The notes under the pieces are model-generated. The model made no database searches and was not told the origin of the DNA. It saw only the letters and a list, made by a program, of their open reading frames with translations. Made by a program: the position numbers and the translations under genes. A DNA stretch of 64,000 bases from Echinicola rosea. Lineage in GTDB: Bacteria; Bacteroidota; Bacteroidia; Cytophagales; Cyclobacteriaceae. Location of the stretch: contig NZ_CP040106.1 in assembly GCF_005281475.1 (NCBI RefSeq), positions 873,501 to 937,500 of the forward strand, written 5' to 3'. This document shows positions 45,759 to 54,274 of this stretch, one piece after another; the stretch's first letter is position 1, and each line of letters begins with the position of its first letter.

Positions 45759-45784
45759 ATTCCCAAGCTAAAAAGCTTGGGAAT
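45759..45784. terminator. Bidirectional terminator between convergent genes
   Basis: An 11-bp perfect stem (ATTCCCAAGCT / AGCTTGGGAAT) with AAAA loop. On the minus strand it is followed by TTTTTTGTTTTTTT, so it is mainly the pafA terminator. Confidence 0.88.
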
Positions 45785-45817
45785 AAAACGAATGCGAAGA
45801 CCTTATCATTTAGAAAA

Positions 45818-47440
45818 TTAATCTGCAATTTCTTGAATGGGCTGGCCAGTGGTGCCGTTTGGAATGCGAATATCCAGTAACATCGAGACCGTAGGCGCAA
45901 TGTCTGTAATAGTGCAGTAACGGGTACTAAATCCTGGTTTTATATGCCAGCCATAAAACAGCACCGGTACATGGGTATCATAAATGTATCCTGTGCCATG
46001 CGTCGTTCCCCTTGAGGAATTGGTCAGCCAAGATGGCTCCAAGATCAACAGTACATCGCCAGAAGCCTTATGGTTAAATCCCATCTGAAGCAAATGCTTA
46101 CGGCCCTCCATATACTCAAAACGTTTCATATCCGAAGCGGTATAAGCTTCCTTGACCCCATCAAACCGAAGCATAAACTCAGCAATTTCACGCTGCATCT
46201 TTTCCAATTCGAGCCCTTTTTCGGCAACCAGCTTCCTATTCAGAAAAATCTGGTCATTGGCCGTGCTAAGGATCCAGTCACCCTCACCATAATGCTCCCT
46301 GGTAAATCCCTTAAGCTGGGTCAATGCAAACCGGGAATTAAAACTACCTGTAGGCACATTGATACTTTCCATGTAATTCACCACTTCTGCAACAGCATGA
46401 TCAGCAGTCAAAAACACCATGTATTCTCCCTTGCCATATTCCTTGTCCAAATATTCAAAAAAAGCTTCTAAACCTTGGTCTAGCCTTAGATAGGTATCTT
46501 CTAGCTCCATGGAAGAAGGCCCAAATCGATGTCCTACATAATCGGTAGAAGAAAAACTAACCGCCAAAAAATCTGTCTCATCGCCTTTGCCCAGTTCCTC
46601 GCCTTCCAAAGCCGCATAGGCCATATCTAAGGTCAGGTCATTCCCAAAAGGCGTGCTGGCAATCAAGCCAAGACCTCCGTTATCCTCCATCAACTCCTCA
46701 AGGTCATATGGAAATTCTGGTGTCTCCATTCCCGTAAAAGGAACCTCAAAATCATTATTGTCAGCCACACTCTGGATATAGGTTTTGCTTTTATAAAGTG
46801 GCTTCCAATTATTGGACAGATACTTCTTGGCTAGTTTTTTCCGATTAAATTTCTGTAACCAATCAGGCAATTCATCCTTATAGTATGTGGAAGTCATAAA
46901 ATCACCAGTCTCCTTATCCAACCAATAGGCATCCCCCAAGTGCCCGGCAGGAAGGGCCGCACCACGATCTTTGATCGCTACACCTACCACCTTCGAGCGC
47001 TGGTTTGTGGACAGGCGCAGCTCATCGGTTATGGTAGTGGTAAGCAGATTCCGAGGTGAAATACCCCCACTGCCTTTGCTTCCGCCTACATTACTTACCG
47101 TGCTGTCTTCCGCACAATAGATCATCCTCCCTAGATCCCTAACGTACCAATTATTACTGATAATACCGTGGGTAGCAGGAGTGGTTCCCGTATATACTGA
47201 CGAATGGCCAGGACCAGTATAAGTAGGGATATAATTATAATGGGCATTTTTCATCATAAACCCCTCATTCATCAACCGCTTAAAGCCGCCATCTGTAAAA
47301 CGGTCGTTGAATTTATGCAAATACTCGTAACGCATTTGATCCACTACAATTCCTACTACCAGTTTCGGTTTTTGGGAATCCTGGGCAAACCCGGCAAGAG
47401 CAATTAACATGGCCAGACCGGTAAGAAAAGTTTTTTTCAT
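45818..47440 (-). CDS. pafA: PafA-type alkaline phosphatase, calcium/phosphate-insensitive class
   Basis: 540 residues with signal peptide MKKTFLTGLAMLIALAGFAQ. It hydrolyses phosphomonoesters in the periplasm. Active-site residues of the PafA class are in order: metal ligand Asp34 (GIVVDQM), nucleophile Thr75 (PTYTGPGHSS), Asn96 (ISNNWY), and the paired Lys157 and Arg159 (AIKDRGAALPAGH), with DYVGHRFG and TADHAVAEV supplying further zinc ligands. Using Thr and the N/K/R trio distinguishes it from PhoA-type enzymes, which use Ser. Length agrees with PafA from other Bacteroidota. PafA in this phylum provides phosphate from organic phosphates even when phosphate is abundant. Transcribed alone, with a candidate -7 element at 47473-47480. 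Confidence 0.92.
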   Translation of the reverse strand: MKKTFLTGLAMLIALAGFAQDSQKPKLVVGIVVDQMRYEYLHKFNDRFTDGGFKRLMNEGFMMKNAHYNYIPTYTGPGHSSVYTGTTPATHGIISNNWYVRDLGRMIYCAEDSTVSNVGGSKGSGGISPRNLLTTTITDELRLSTNQRSKVVGVAIKDRGAALPAGHLGDAYWLDKETGDFMTSTYYKDELPDWLQKFNRKKLAKKYLSNNWKPLYKSKTYIQSVADNNDFEVPFTGMETPEFPYDLEELMEDNGGLGLIASTPFGNDLTLDMAYAALEGEELGKGDETDFLAVSFSSTDYVGHRFGPSSMELEDTYLRLDQGLEAFFEYLDKEYGKGEYMVFLTADHAVAEVVNYMESINVPTGSFNSRFALTQLKGFTREHYGEGDWILSTANDQIFLNRKLVAEKGLELEKMQREIAEFMLRFDGVKEAYTASDMKRFEYMEGRKHLLQMGFNHKASGDVLLILEPSWLTNSSRGTTHGTGYIYDTHVPVLFYGWHIKPGFSTRYCTITDIAPTVSMLLDIRIPNGTTGQPIQEIAD

Positions 47441-47472
47441 GGGTAATACTTCTTTTAATGATACCTAACGGA

Positions 47473-47480
47473 CAAATTTA
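47473..47480 (-). promoter_or_regulatory. Candidate -7 element for pafA
   Basis: On the minus strand the bases are TAAATTTG, an exact TAnnTTTG match, about 33 bases before the pafA ATG. No clean -33 partner. Confidence 0.35.
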
Positions 47481-48407
47481 ATGATTATACCCTTATTTAA
47501 CGTAAACTTTTAGTGAAGTCTACTTTCCTTGAAATTCCGGAGATAAAAGGTGCATCCTGTACAGGAATGGGGATTTTAACATTGCTTTGGAGCCTTTATG
47601 TAAAATGTTTTATGAGTCTCCGGAATCATACACATAGCCAAACTTTATTGATAAATTGTTTTCCCGTTCTTTTATTCAGGTGTAAGAAGCAATCAAAGGT
47701 CTTCATGAATGCAACGCATTTCCATTGATGAAAAGAACCAAAAATCTAGTCAGTGGTGAGATCTTTAACTTTCGATATCATTTTAGGTAATTGTACCACT
47801 ACGTGCAAAATCACGGATCAAGGCCGTTTAGTTAAGGGGGGTTCCTTCTTTTCATATACCTAAAAGTCCTTTTTTTGATTGACTTTGGCTGGGGAAACCT
47901 GATCATCCTGGTGGATTTTATCCTTTTCCTTTTTTCCCCCGAAAGCCTTCGGGGCAGGCTATTGATGAAAAAAGAAAGAAAAAAATCCAGGCCGGTGGTA
48001 TGCCCTTTAAAATGGGACATGGATTTCCCCTGCGACGTGGATCCGTCACCCATTTTAATTTCCACCCGATGGCTACGGCCTAAAAGCGAGTGGGTCTCGC
48101 TGTTCCACGACGCGAGCCAACTCACTTTCTTAACGGCCTCCACCATCAGCTGGAAAACAGGCATACCAAGGGCCGTCATAAGGAAGCGATATATTTTTGG
48201 AACTTATTAATTGAATCCGCCTTGCAGGTATTGGGCGTTAAGAAATTAAAAAGCGGGTAGGCAAGAAGGCAGGCTTGTTTGACGAAATGGTGGAAAAAAT
48301 GGTTGTTGGAAGCTAAACACGAGGAGTTTGCCTGCATGTGGGCGGGGTTTGATTTTAGCCCAATAGATGCACACCTGTGCGCCGTGGCGTAGCGGCGGGG
48401 TTTTTTG

Positions 48408-48439
48408 GTTACTTTTTTGACCTGAAGCAAAAAAGTAAC
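48408..48439. repeat. Conserved hairpin in block Y, copy 2
   Basis: Perfect 12-bp arms GTTACTTTTTTG and CAAAAAAGTAAC around loop ACCTGAAG. Confidence 0.85.
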
Positions 48440-48479
48440 AAAGGTAAAGAGATGAAAACCACCTAGGGATTTAGCTAGA

Positions 48480-48648
48480 AACCTCAGTTTGATTATAAAA
48501 CCGTCACTGCGAGGCTTAGAGGGAGGCCTGAGCGGGTGGAAGCCGTCGCAGTCTCAGTATTTCGGGATTGCCACACCCTTTTCCAACCCACATCCTCTTA
48601 AAAAGGGTATGACGCTTTTAATACTAAAATTAAGTCGAGCTCAGGTTA
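48480..48648. repeat. 170-bp dispersed element, copy B, nested in the larger element
   Basis: Starts AACCTCAGTTTGATTATAAA and ends ATTAAGTCGAGCTCAGGTTA. It separates two block Y sequences within the larger element, so it arrived after that element was in place or accompanied its duplication. Confidence 0.8.
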
Positions 48649-48740
48649 ATACTTACCCACACTAAATCATATAGAACCGTTTTAATTTTAGCCCAATAGC
48701 TGCACACCTGTGCGCCGTGGCGTAGCGGTGGGGTTTTTTG

Positions 48741-48772
48741 GTCACTTTTTTGACCTGCAGCAAAAAAGTGAC
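48741..48772. repeat. Conserved hairpin in block Y, copy 3, with compensatory change
   Basis: Arms GTCACTTTTTTG and CAAAAAAGTGAC around loop ACCTGCAG. Relative to copies at 48408 and 59337 the third base of the left arm is C (was T) and its partner in the right arm is G (was A), so pairing is kept. Confidence 0.85.
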
Positions 48773-48950
48773 AAAGGTAAAGGGATGAAAACCACCTAGG
48801 AATTTAGCTAGAAAAATAACTGCCCAAGGAAAAAATATAGAACCCATATTTTCCAGATACACACTAACTAAACGGCATTGAATCACGGATAGTCATTAAA
48901 TATCTCGCGAATTACAGCACTACTTTCTATATTCGAGAAATTTTATCATT

Positions 48951-50555
48951 ATGAAGTTATTAAAATTACTATTCGCAGGTCTGTTTATTTTCATGGAAAT
49001 TTCCCCATCAATTTCCCAGTCTTACTTTGAGGATGGACTGGACCAAAATTTCCATCGCGAAAGAAGAACGGCCCTGAGGAAGTTATTACCGGAAAATTCA
49101 GTAGCCGTAATCTTCACAAACCCGGTCAAAAACAGATCAAATGACGTTGATTTTATTTACCATCCCAATACTGACTTTTTTTACCTGACAGGCTATCGTG
49201 AACCCAACGCCGTACTGCTGATATTTAGTGAATCGCGCCAAATAGGGGGAGAAACGACCGATGAAGTCATCTATGTTCAGCCCCGAGATGAAAATGCGGA
49301 AATGTGGAACGGCAAGCGATTGGGCATCGCAGGAGTAAAAGAAAAGCTGGGCTTTGAGGCAGTTTACCTCAACACGGACTTTGGGACAAATCCTGCATTG
49401 AAATTTGACCAATTTGATAAAATCCTCACTTTTAGTCTCTCGGAAAACATTGAGGAAAGCAGTGCAAACCAAGCCATGCTGGATATGCGTGAGCAGTTCA
49501 AAACCGAAACGGCATATCCAGAGGAAATGTCAGCGGTCACCAGCAAAATGTACGAACTCATCCGGGCCACAGACTTGGAAAATACTGCCAACGTCGCACA
49601 GGTAATTGGCAGGTATAGAAAATATTACCCAGAGGTAGAAAATGATGATATCCTAGTGGAATTTGTCGATGCAGATACTCCCGAAAAAAGGATGGCTGTG
49701 GCACAAAAAATTCCTTCGCAAAAACTAAACATCGCGGCGCTTCCAGAAATGATGACCAAACTCCGTGGCATCAAAACCGAAGAAGAAATCGGGATGTTAA
49801 AAAAAGCCATTAGCATATCGGCCATTGGTCAGATTGAAGTCATGAAAGCACTAAAACCGGGCATGTCGGAACGTGAGGTCCAAGGGATACATGAATTTGT
49901 TTATAAAAGGTATGGTGCCGAAAATGTCGGTTATCCATCCATCGTAGGAGCAGGAAAAAACGGCTGCATCCTTCATTATATCTCCAATGACCTCAGAGAT
50001 CCCGATAAACGGCTTATGCTTATGGACCTTGGTGCAGAATGGAGAGGCTATACGGCCGATGTGACCAGAACCATCCCTATTTCCGGAAAATTCACCCCCG
50101 AAGAAAAGGCCATTTACGACTTGGTCTATAAAGCTCAGGAAGCCGCCATGCAGGCATGTAAACCTGGTGTAGAGTTCAGCGAAATCAGCCAAATCGCAAA
50201 AAGGGTCATCAATGAAGGTCTGCAAGAACTTGGCATCATCATCCGCGGACAGCGGCACCGTTATTTCCCTCACGGCACCAGCCACCACCTTGGGCTGGAT
50301 GTACATGACCGTGGAGCATATGGTCCACTGGAAGAGGGAATGGTGCTGACCGTAGAACCGGGCATATATATCCCAGAAGGAAGTGACTGCGACGAAAAAT
50401 GGTGGAATATTGCTGTGAGAATAGAAGATGATGTGGTGATTACCAAGACTGGTTTCGAAAACTTGTCCGCTGATGCACCCAGAAGCAGCAAGGAGGTAGA
50501 AGCCATGATGGCAAAACCTAGCATCCTCGAAGAATGGGTGCTCCCAGAACTATGA
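48951..50555 (+). CDS. Secreted Xaa-Pro aminopeptidase (M24B, aminopeptidase P)
   Basis: 534 residues with a signal peptide (LLKLLFAGLFIFMEISPSISQ). It removes N-terminal residues that precede proline. The N-terminal AMP_N domain (about 30-190, FYLTGYREPNAVLLIF) precedes the pita-bread catalytic domain (about 270-510). Dinuclear metal ligands are visible in LMDLGAEWRGYTADVTRTI (two Asp), SHHLGLDVHD (His), TVEPGIYIP (Glu) and RIEDDVVITK (Glu). The stop codon at 50553-50555 shares a base with the start of a 170-bp repeat. Upstream lies the large mobile element, ending 70 bp before the ATG, so the element may have displaced or supplied the promoter. Confidence 0.93.
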   Translation: MKLLKLLFAGLFIFMEISPSISQSYFEDGLDQNFHRERRTALRKLLPENSVAVIFTNPVKNRSNDVDFIYHPNTDFFYLTGYREPNAVLLIFSESRQIGGETTDEVIYVQPRDENAEMWNGKRLGIAGVKEKLGFEAVYLNTDFGTNPALKFDQFDKILTFSLSENIEESSANQAMLDMREQFKTETAYPEEMSAVTSKMYELIRATDLENTANVAQVIGRYRKYYPEVENDDILVEFVDADTPEKRMAVAQKIPSQKLNIAALPEMMTKLRGIKTEEEIGMLKKAISISAIGQIEVMKALKPGMSEREVQGIHEFVYKRYGAENVGYPSIVGAGKNGCILHYISNDLRDPDKRLMLMDLGAEWRGYTADVTRTIPISGKFTPEEKAIYDLVYKAQEAAMQACKPGVEFSEISQIAKRVINEGLQELGIIIRGQRHRYFPHGTSHHLGLDVHDRGAYGPLEEGMVLTVEPGIYIPEGSDCDEKWWNIAVRIEDDVVITKTGFENLSADAPRSSKEVEAMMAKPSILEEWVLPEL

Positions 50556-50728
50556 ACCTCAGTTCGATTATAAAATCGTCACTGCGAGGCTTAGAGGGAG
50601 GCCTGAGCGGGTGGAAGCCGTGGCAGTCTCAGTATTTCGAGTTGGCCACACCCTTTTCCAACCCACATTCTCCTTGAAAGGGTTCGCGATGACGCTTTTA
50701 ATACTAAAATTAAGTCGAGCTCAGGTTA
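50555..50728. repeat. 170-bp dispersed element, copy C
   Basis: Begins AACCTCAGTTCGATTATAAA, overlapping the last base of the aminopeptidase stop codon, and ends ATTAAGTCGAGCTCAGGTTA. Nearly identical to copy B in its middle (GGGAGGCCTGAGCGGGTGGA). Together with the following 140 bp, which show nothing else, it fills the gap to the next gene. Confidence 0.85.
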
Positions 50729-50868
50729 TGAGGCCTCGATTGCCAAAATATCAGTCATTCTGAAAATAGATAGGATCTCAGATCATGCTAAAAAATTTGG
50801 GGGTGATGGTGGTTGGTGCTTATGGAATGCTGATGATGAGGATTTCCGTTTCTGTCAGACCAGAGCCA

Positions 50869-51180
50869 TCAATGCCCCATTATAAACATCAGCAACAAGC
50901 CCAATATGATAAAAACAGGACCCCAATATTGCATCTTTATCCAAAATATGCTGTGATTGGGCTTTACTAAAAACTCCTGCCCGGTCTTTTGGTCCACTAA
51001 AATCTTGCCCTCTCCACTGTTCCATTTTCTCCCCATCACCCAGCTGAACACACCTGTCCCAAAAAATGCGAGTGAAATCGCATAATGAAAATAATGCTGT
51101 CCCAGAACACTTATAAAAAGCACAAGCGAAATCAATAAAACCAAAATGGAGAGTATTCCCCTTCCCGACCAAATTATCAT
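50869..51180 (-). CDS. Small hypothetical membrane protein
   Basis: 103 residues with three hydrophobic segments (about 9-27, 32-48 and 83-100). A polar loop between the second and third (RKWNSGEGKILVDQKTGQEFLVKPNHSIFWIKMQYW) lies on one side of the membrane. No family recognised. The clear alternation of membrane segments and a conserved-looking IFWIKMQYWGP motif support a real gene. Monocistronic between a repeat and rdgB. Confidence 0.75.
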   Translation of the reverse strand: MIIWSGRGILSILVLLISLVLFISVLGQHYFHYAISLAFFGTGVFSWVMGRKWNSGEGKILVDQKTGQEFLVKPNHSIFWIKMQYWGPVFIILGLLLMFIMGH

Positions 51181-51439
51181 CGTTTCAAAATGTTAGCATT
51201 TTTCTTAAAAAACCATTCACCTTTTTTATGGTGAAAAATCACCAGTAGCAGATTTAAAACTACAAAATATTTTTAAATCTCCCTTAATCGGTACCAGAAT
51301 CAACACATAAGTTTTTCATGGCTTTATCCTACCGCCCACCAAGCTTAGCTGTCCCCTCTTTACATAATAATAAAAACAATTGCATGTCAATCTGTCCCCA
51401 ACCCTCTTCGCTTCGAAAAAAAAATACTTATTTTGCAAT

Positions 51440-52018
51440 ATGAAAATATGTTTCGCAACCAACAATCCTAAAAAGATTGAAGAGGTAAAGGCCGCCTTGG
51501 GGGAGGATTTTACCATTGTTTCACTGGAAGAAATCGGCTGCCAAGAGGAATTGCCCGAAACGGGAGACACCTTGGACTTCAATGCTTTTCAGAAGGCCCG
51601 ACATGTCTTTGAAAATTACGGAGTGAGTTGTTTTGCTGATGACACGGGGCTGGAAGTTCATGCGTTGGAGGGTGCGCCAGGCGTATATTCGGGAAGGTAT
51701 GCCGGAGAACCCCGTAGCGATGAACGGAATGTCGAGCTGCTGCTCAATAACATGGAAGGTAAAATCGACCGTAAAGCCCAATTCAGAACGGTGATTGCCC
51801 TAATCCTAGACGGCAAGGAATACAGTTTTGAGGGAGTGGCTAAGGGCGAAATCATACAAGAACGAACCGGTGATGGAGGGTTTGGCTATGACCCTGTGTT
51901 TAGGCCTGATGATCACGAAGAGACCTTCGCGGAGCTCAGCATGGAGGCGAAAAATGCCATTAGCCATCGCGGAAAAGCAGTGCGAAAATTGATTCACTTT
52001 CTGAACAGTTACCGTTAA
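51440..52018 (+). CDS. rdgB: Non-canonical purine NTP pyrophosphatase (RdgB/HAM1)
   Basis: 192 residues from the ATG at 51440; a longer frame upstream lacks the family N-terminus. It hydrolyses dITP, ITP and XTP to monophosphates, keeping them out of nucleic acids. Motifs seen: FATNNPKKIEEVKAAL at the N-terminus, ADDTGLEVHALEGAPGVYSGRYAG (about 68-91), GDGGFGYDPVFRP and SMEAKNAISHRGKAV. Length is standard. Followed 167 bp later by udk on the same strand. Confidence 0.95.
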   Translation: MKICFATNNPKKIEEVKAALGEDFTIVSLEEIGCQEELPETGDTLDFNAFQKARHVFENYGVSCFADDTGLEVHALEGAPGVYSGRYAGEPRSDERNVELLLNNMEGKIDRKAQFRTVIALILDGKEYSFEGVAKGEIIQERTGDGGFGYDPVFRPDDHEETFAELSMEAKNAISHRGKAVRKLIHFLNSYR

Positions 52019-52184
52019 GCATTCGTCACAGCAAGCCTGTCTGCCAGGCAAGGAGGTAACCACAGCAGTCCCATTTAGTGGGCAAAAGGCCTCCCTGAAC
52101 CATAATCAGTTGCCAATTCTTGGGTTGAAAGGTATCCTGGTTACCGAACACTCGAAAGGCTCTTTCGCGAGAAATTATATAGAC

Positions 52185-52817
52185 ATGAGAAAACCTTATA
52201 TCGTTGGCATCACAGGGGGAAGTGCTTCCGGCAAAACCCTATTTCTGAATCGGCTGCTGCAAAGCTTCGACCCTGGTGAGGTCTGCCTGATTTCTCAGGA
52301 CAACTATTACAAGCCAATCGACCAGCAGCCGCTGGATGAGGAAGGTGTTGAGAATTACGATACGCCCTTTTCGTTTGATTTTGATGCCTACGCAGAAGAT
52401 ATACAGAAAATCCAGCGTGGCGAACATGTTTTCCGGCAAGAATACACGTTTAACAATCCCGCAAAGACACCGCAGATGTTGGAATTTAAGCCCGCTCCCG
52501 TAGTGGTCGTGGAGGGGATTTTTGTGCTTTACTCACCAAAATTATCCAATCTACTGGACCTCAAGGTGTTTATCGATGCCAAGGATTACATCAAACTCAA
52601 ACGCAGAATCGTCCGCGACAAGGTCGAAAGGGGCTATGACCTCGATGATGTGCTATATCGCTACGAAAAACATGTCATGCCCACCTACGAAAAATACATC
52701 GACCCTTCAAAGCATGATGCCGACCTGATCATCCCCAATAACGACAGCTTTGACAATGGCCTGGAAATGGTAAAGATTTTTCTAAAGGAAAAGATCAATG
52801 ACCAACCCTGCATTTGA
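52185..52817 (+). CDS. udk: Uridine kinase
   Basis: 210 residues from the ATG at 52185, which gives the family start MRKPYIVGITGGSASGKT; the frame upstream is not conserved-looking. It phosphorylates uridine (and cytidine) for pyrimidine salvage. Walker A is GGSASGKT (11-18), followed by SQDNYYKPIDQQPLDEEGVENYDTP and the lid-type VRDKVERGYDLDDVLYRYEKHV. Ends IPNNDSFDNGLEMVKIFLKEKI. Cytoplasmic. Confidence 0.94.
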   Translation: MRKPYIVGITGGSASGKTLFLNRLLQSFDPGEVCLISQDNYYKPIDQQPLDEEGVENYDTPFSFDFDAYAEDIQKIQRGEHVFRQEYTFNNPAKTPQMLEFKPAPVVVVEGIFVLYSPKLSNLLDLKVFIDAKDYIKLKRRIVRDKVERGYDLDDVLYRYEKHVMPTYEKYIDPSKHDADLIIPNNDSFDNGLEMVKIFLKEKINDQPCI

Positions 52818-52877
52818 GCAAAAAAGACAGGGCTTATTTGTTGGAAGGTTAAAATGTACAAAGCTTATAGGGTAAGC

Positions 52878-52935
52878 ATAAGCTGATCGGGATTTGCAAT
52901 CCCGAACGATCAATAGCAGAGGATTTGTATTGCTC
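52878..52935. repeat. REP-like palindromic element
   Basis: CGGGATTTGCAATCCCG (about 52883-52899) is a hairpin (stem CGGGATT/AATCCCG), flanked by GATC on the left and CGATC on the right, then AATAGCAGAGGATTTGTATT. A related phrase occurs at 22085-22103. Widespread short intergenic repeats of this style are known in Bacteroidota; family membership is from memory. Confidence 0.55.
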
Positions 52936-53073
52936 AAAAAGCCACTCCAACACTGGAGCCAAAACTACCCAGTAAACATGATTTATATCAGCCCCAAGAC
53001 TTTCGACAGTCCTTTCAAACTGGCAAAGTGTTTGCTTTATTCGCTCCAAATTTAAACCAAGTTAAAAATTACC

Positions 53074-53511
53074 ATGATGAAAAAGTTTTTATTTGCAGCA
53101 TTAGCAGTCTTTTTACTACTGCAACCCGAAGAGTCTAAGGCGCAAGTAAGTGCCGGTATTTACCAGCAAAACCTGAACACTTACTTAGCAATAGGTACAG
53201 ATCCCGATGAGAAAATGTTCGGGGAGTTGCGTCTGGGGGCAGGTGATGAACTTGACCTAGAAGGTACTTTTGGGTACAATTTCATCCAAAAACAGGAAGT
53301 AAACTTTTACAGCGGTGCCCACCTGGGCGTGGCCAATTTGACCACAGACTTTTCTGAAGCTTATTTGGGAGTTCCTTTGGGCCTATTGGTGAAGCCTTTT
53401 TCTGCAGCCCCTAACCTGGGCTTTCTACTGGAAGCCAGCCCACTGGTCGGCTTTGACAGCGGCGACGGCTACCTTAGAGCAGGCATCGGCTTGAAATACA
53501 CGTTCCGTTAA
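53074..53511 (+). CDS. Small outer-membrane or periplasmic beta-barrel-like protein
   Basis: 145 residues with a signal peptide (KKFLFAALAVFLLLQPEESKAQ, cleavage after about residue 24). The mature part alternates hydrophobic and polar residues in strand-sized stretches (FGELRLGAGDELDLEGTFGYNF, NFYSGAHLGVANL, GYLRAGIGLKYTFR), ending in a C-terminal aromatic strand (YTFR), as in small outer-membrane barrels. No family name can be given. Followed by a strong hairpin terminator and convergent with the next gene. Confidence 0.75.
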   Translation: MMKKFLFAALAVFLLLQPEESKAQVSAGIYQQNLNTYLAIGTDPDEKMFGELRLGAGDELDLEGTFGYNFIQKQEVNFYSGAHLGVANLTTDFSEAYLGVPLGLLVKPFSAAPNLGFLLEASPLVGFDSGDGYLRAGIGLKYTFR

Positions 53512-53530
53512 GGATAGTGCTTACGAAAAC

Positions 53531-53580
53531 AAAGAAGCCGTTTCCAAAATCATAGAGATGATCTTCGAAACGGCTTCTTT
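53531..53580. terminator. Long-stem bidirectional terminator
   Basis: AAAGAAGCCGTTTC (53531-53544) and GAAACGGCTTCTTT (53567-53580) form a perfect 14-bp stem; inside the loop ATCAT and ATGAT form a second small stem. It serves the gene at 53074 and possibly the convergent one. Confidence 0.8.
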
Positions 53581-53653
53581 CACAATAGATGTCTAGAAAG
53601 TAAAGGAGAACCCCTTACTCGCCATAACCATCTTACTATAGCCAATTTGGCTA

Positions 53654-54262
53654 CTAAAACCTAAACGCCAATCCCAAATTCAAATTGACCATTTCCTGCC
53701 CATAAAATAGGCTTGGGCAATAACCCAAATCAGTTTTTAGGTAGAGGCCGTTTTCGCTGATCCTATTCAGCAAGGATAACCCTAATCCAAACTGATCGCG
53801 CTGAATAACGCCATAATTAATACTTGTTACCTTATACTCTTCCCCGTCAATAATCATTCCTCTTGATATACTAGATGATACTGCCTGAAACGAAGATCTC
53901 AAGTACATACCATACACACTCAGTATCATGGAGGGGCTTTGATAAATATCATAGCCCACATATGCCCTGAACTGGCCCAAATTCACTTTGTCTATTTTAT
54001 CCGGGTCTGCCATTTCAAAAATCCAGCTATCTTTGCCATCCAAGTGGCCTCTTCCATAGCTGATGCCCACATATACCTTGTCCCAGATGTGCCTGCTATA
54101 GGAAATGGAAGCCCCAAAGGAATTCCACTTCTCCGGTCTGGTCGAGTACTTGGCATAATTATAAAAACCCGATAGAGCGAGTTCATTCTTTGGAATGCCT
54201 TGCCCATAAGTGGGCAAAGCCATCAGAAGGATAATCGGTATCAATAATATTTGCTTAAACAT
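53654..54262 (-). CDS. Outer-membrane beta-barrel-like protein
   Basis: 202 residues with signal peptide (QILLIPIILLMALPTYGQ). Repeated amphipathic strands (NSFGASISYSRHIWDKVYVGISYGRG, GQFRAYVGYDIYQ, ILSVYGMYLRSSF, QFGLGLSLLNR) and the final NLNLGLAFRF with a C-terminal Phe are typical of outer-membrane barrels. No family name recognised. It starts 12 bp after the end of the broken lipoprotein gene upstream, so both were probably one transcription unit. Confidence 0.75.
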   Translation of the reverse strand: MFKQILLIPIILLMALPTYGQGIPKNELALSGFYNYAKYSTRPEKWNSFGASISYSRHIWDKVYVGISYGRGHLDGKDSWIFEMADPDKIDKVNLGQFRAYVGYDIYQSPSMILSVYGMYLRSSFQAVSSSISRGMIIDGEEYKVTSINYGVIQRDQFGLGLSLLNRISENGLYLKTDLGYCPSLFYGQEMVNLNLGLAFRF

Positions 54263-54274
54263 ACCCAGTTTTGT

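Larger units (their letters stand above)
47819..48880. mobile_element. Large non-coding dispersed element, copy 2, with 10-bp target duplication
   Basis: 1062 bp. The left end CAAGGCCGTTTAGTTAAGG and right end, read inward, CAATGCCGTTTAGTTAGTG are inverted repeats. AATCACGGAT is present immediately outside both ends (47809-47818 and 48881-48890), the mark of transpositional insertion. It contains block X (about 47870-48190), block Y (about 48212-48460), a nested 170-bp element (48480-48648) and a second, partial block Y (about 48676-48800). Small frames inside (for example 47832-48179 minus, 48176-48430 minus) reflect the repeat and not genes. Confidence 0.85.

Noticed and set aside
48176..48430. 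Frames reading VTKKPRRYATAHRC and similar, also at 33866-34060, 48662-48886 and 59174-59359
   Set aside because: All come from block Y, dominated by a hairpin and GC-rich stem; frames differ between copies.
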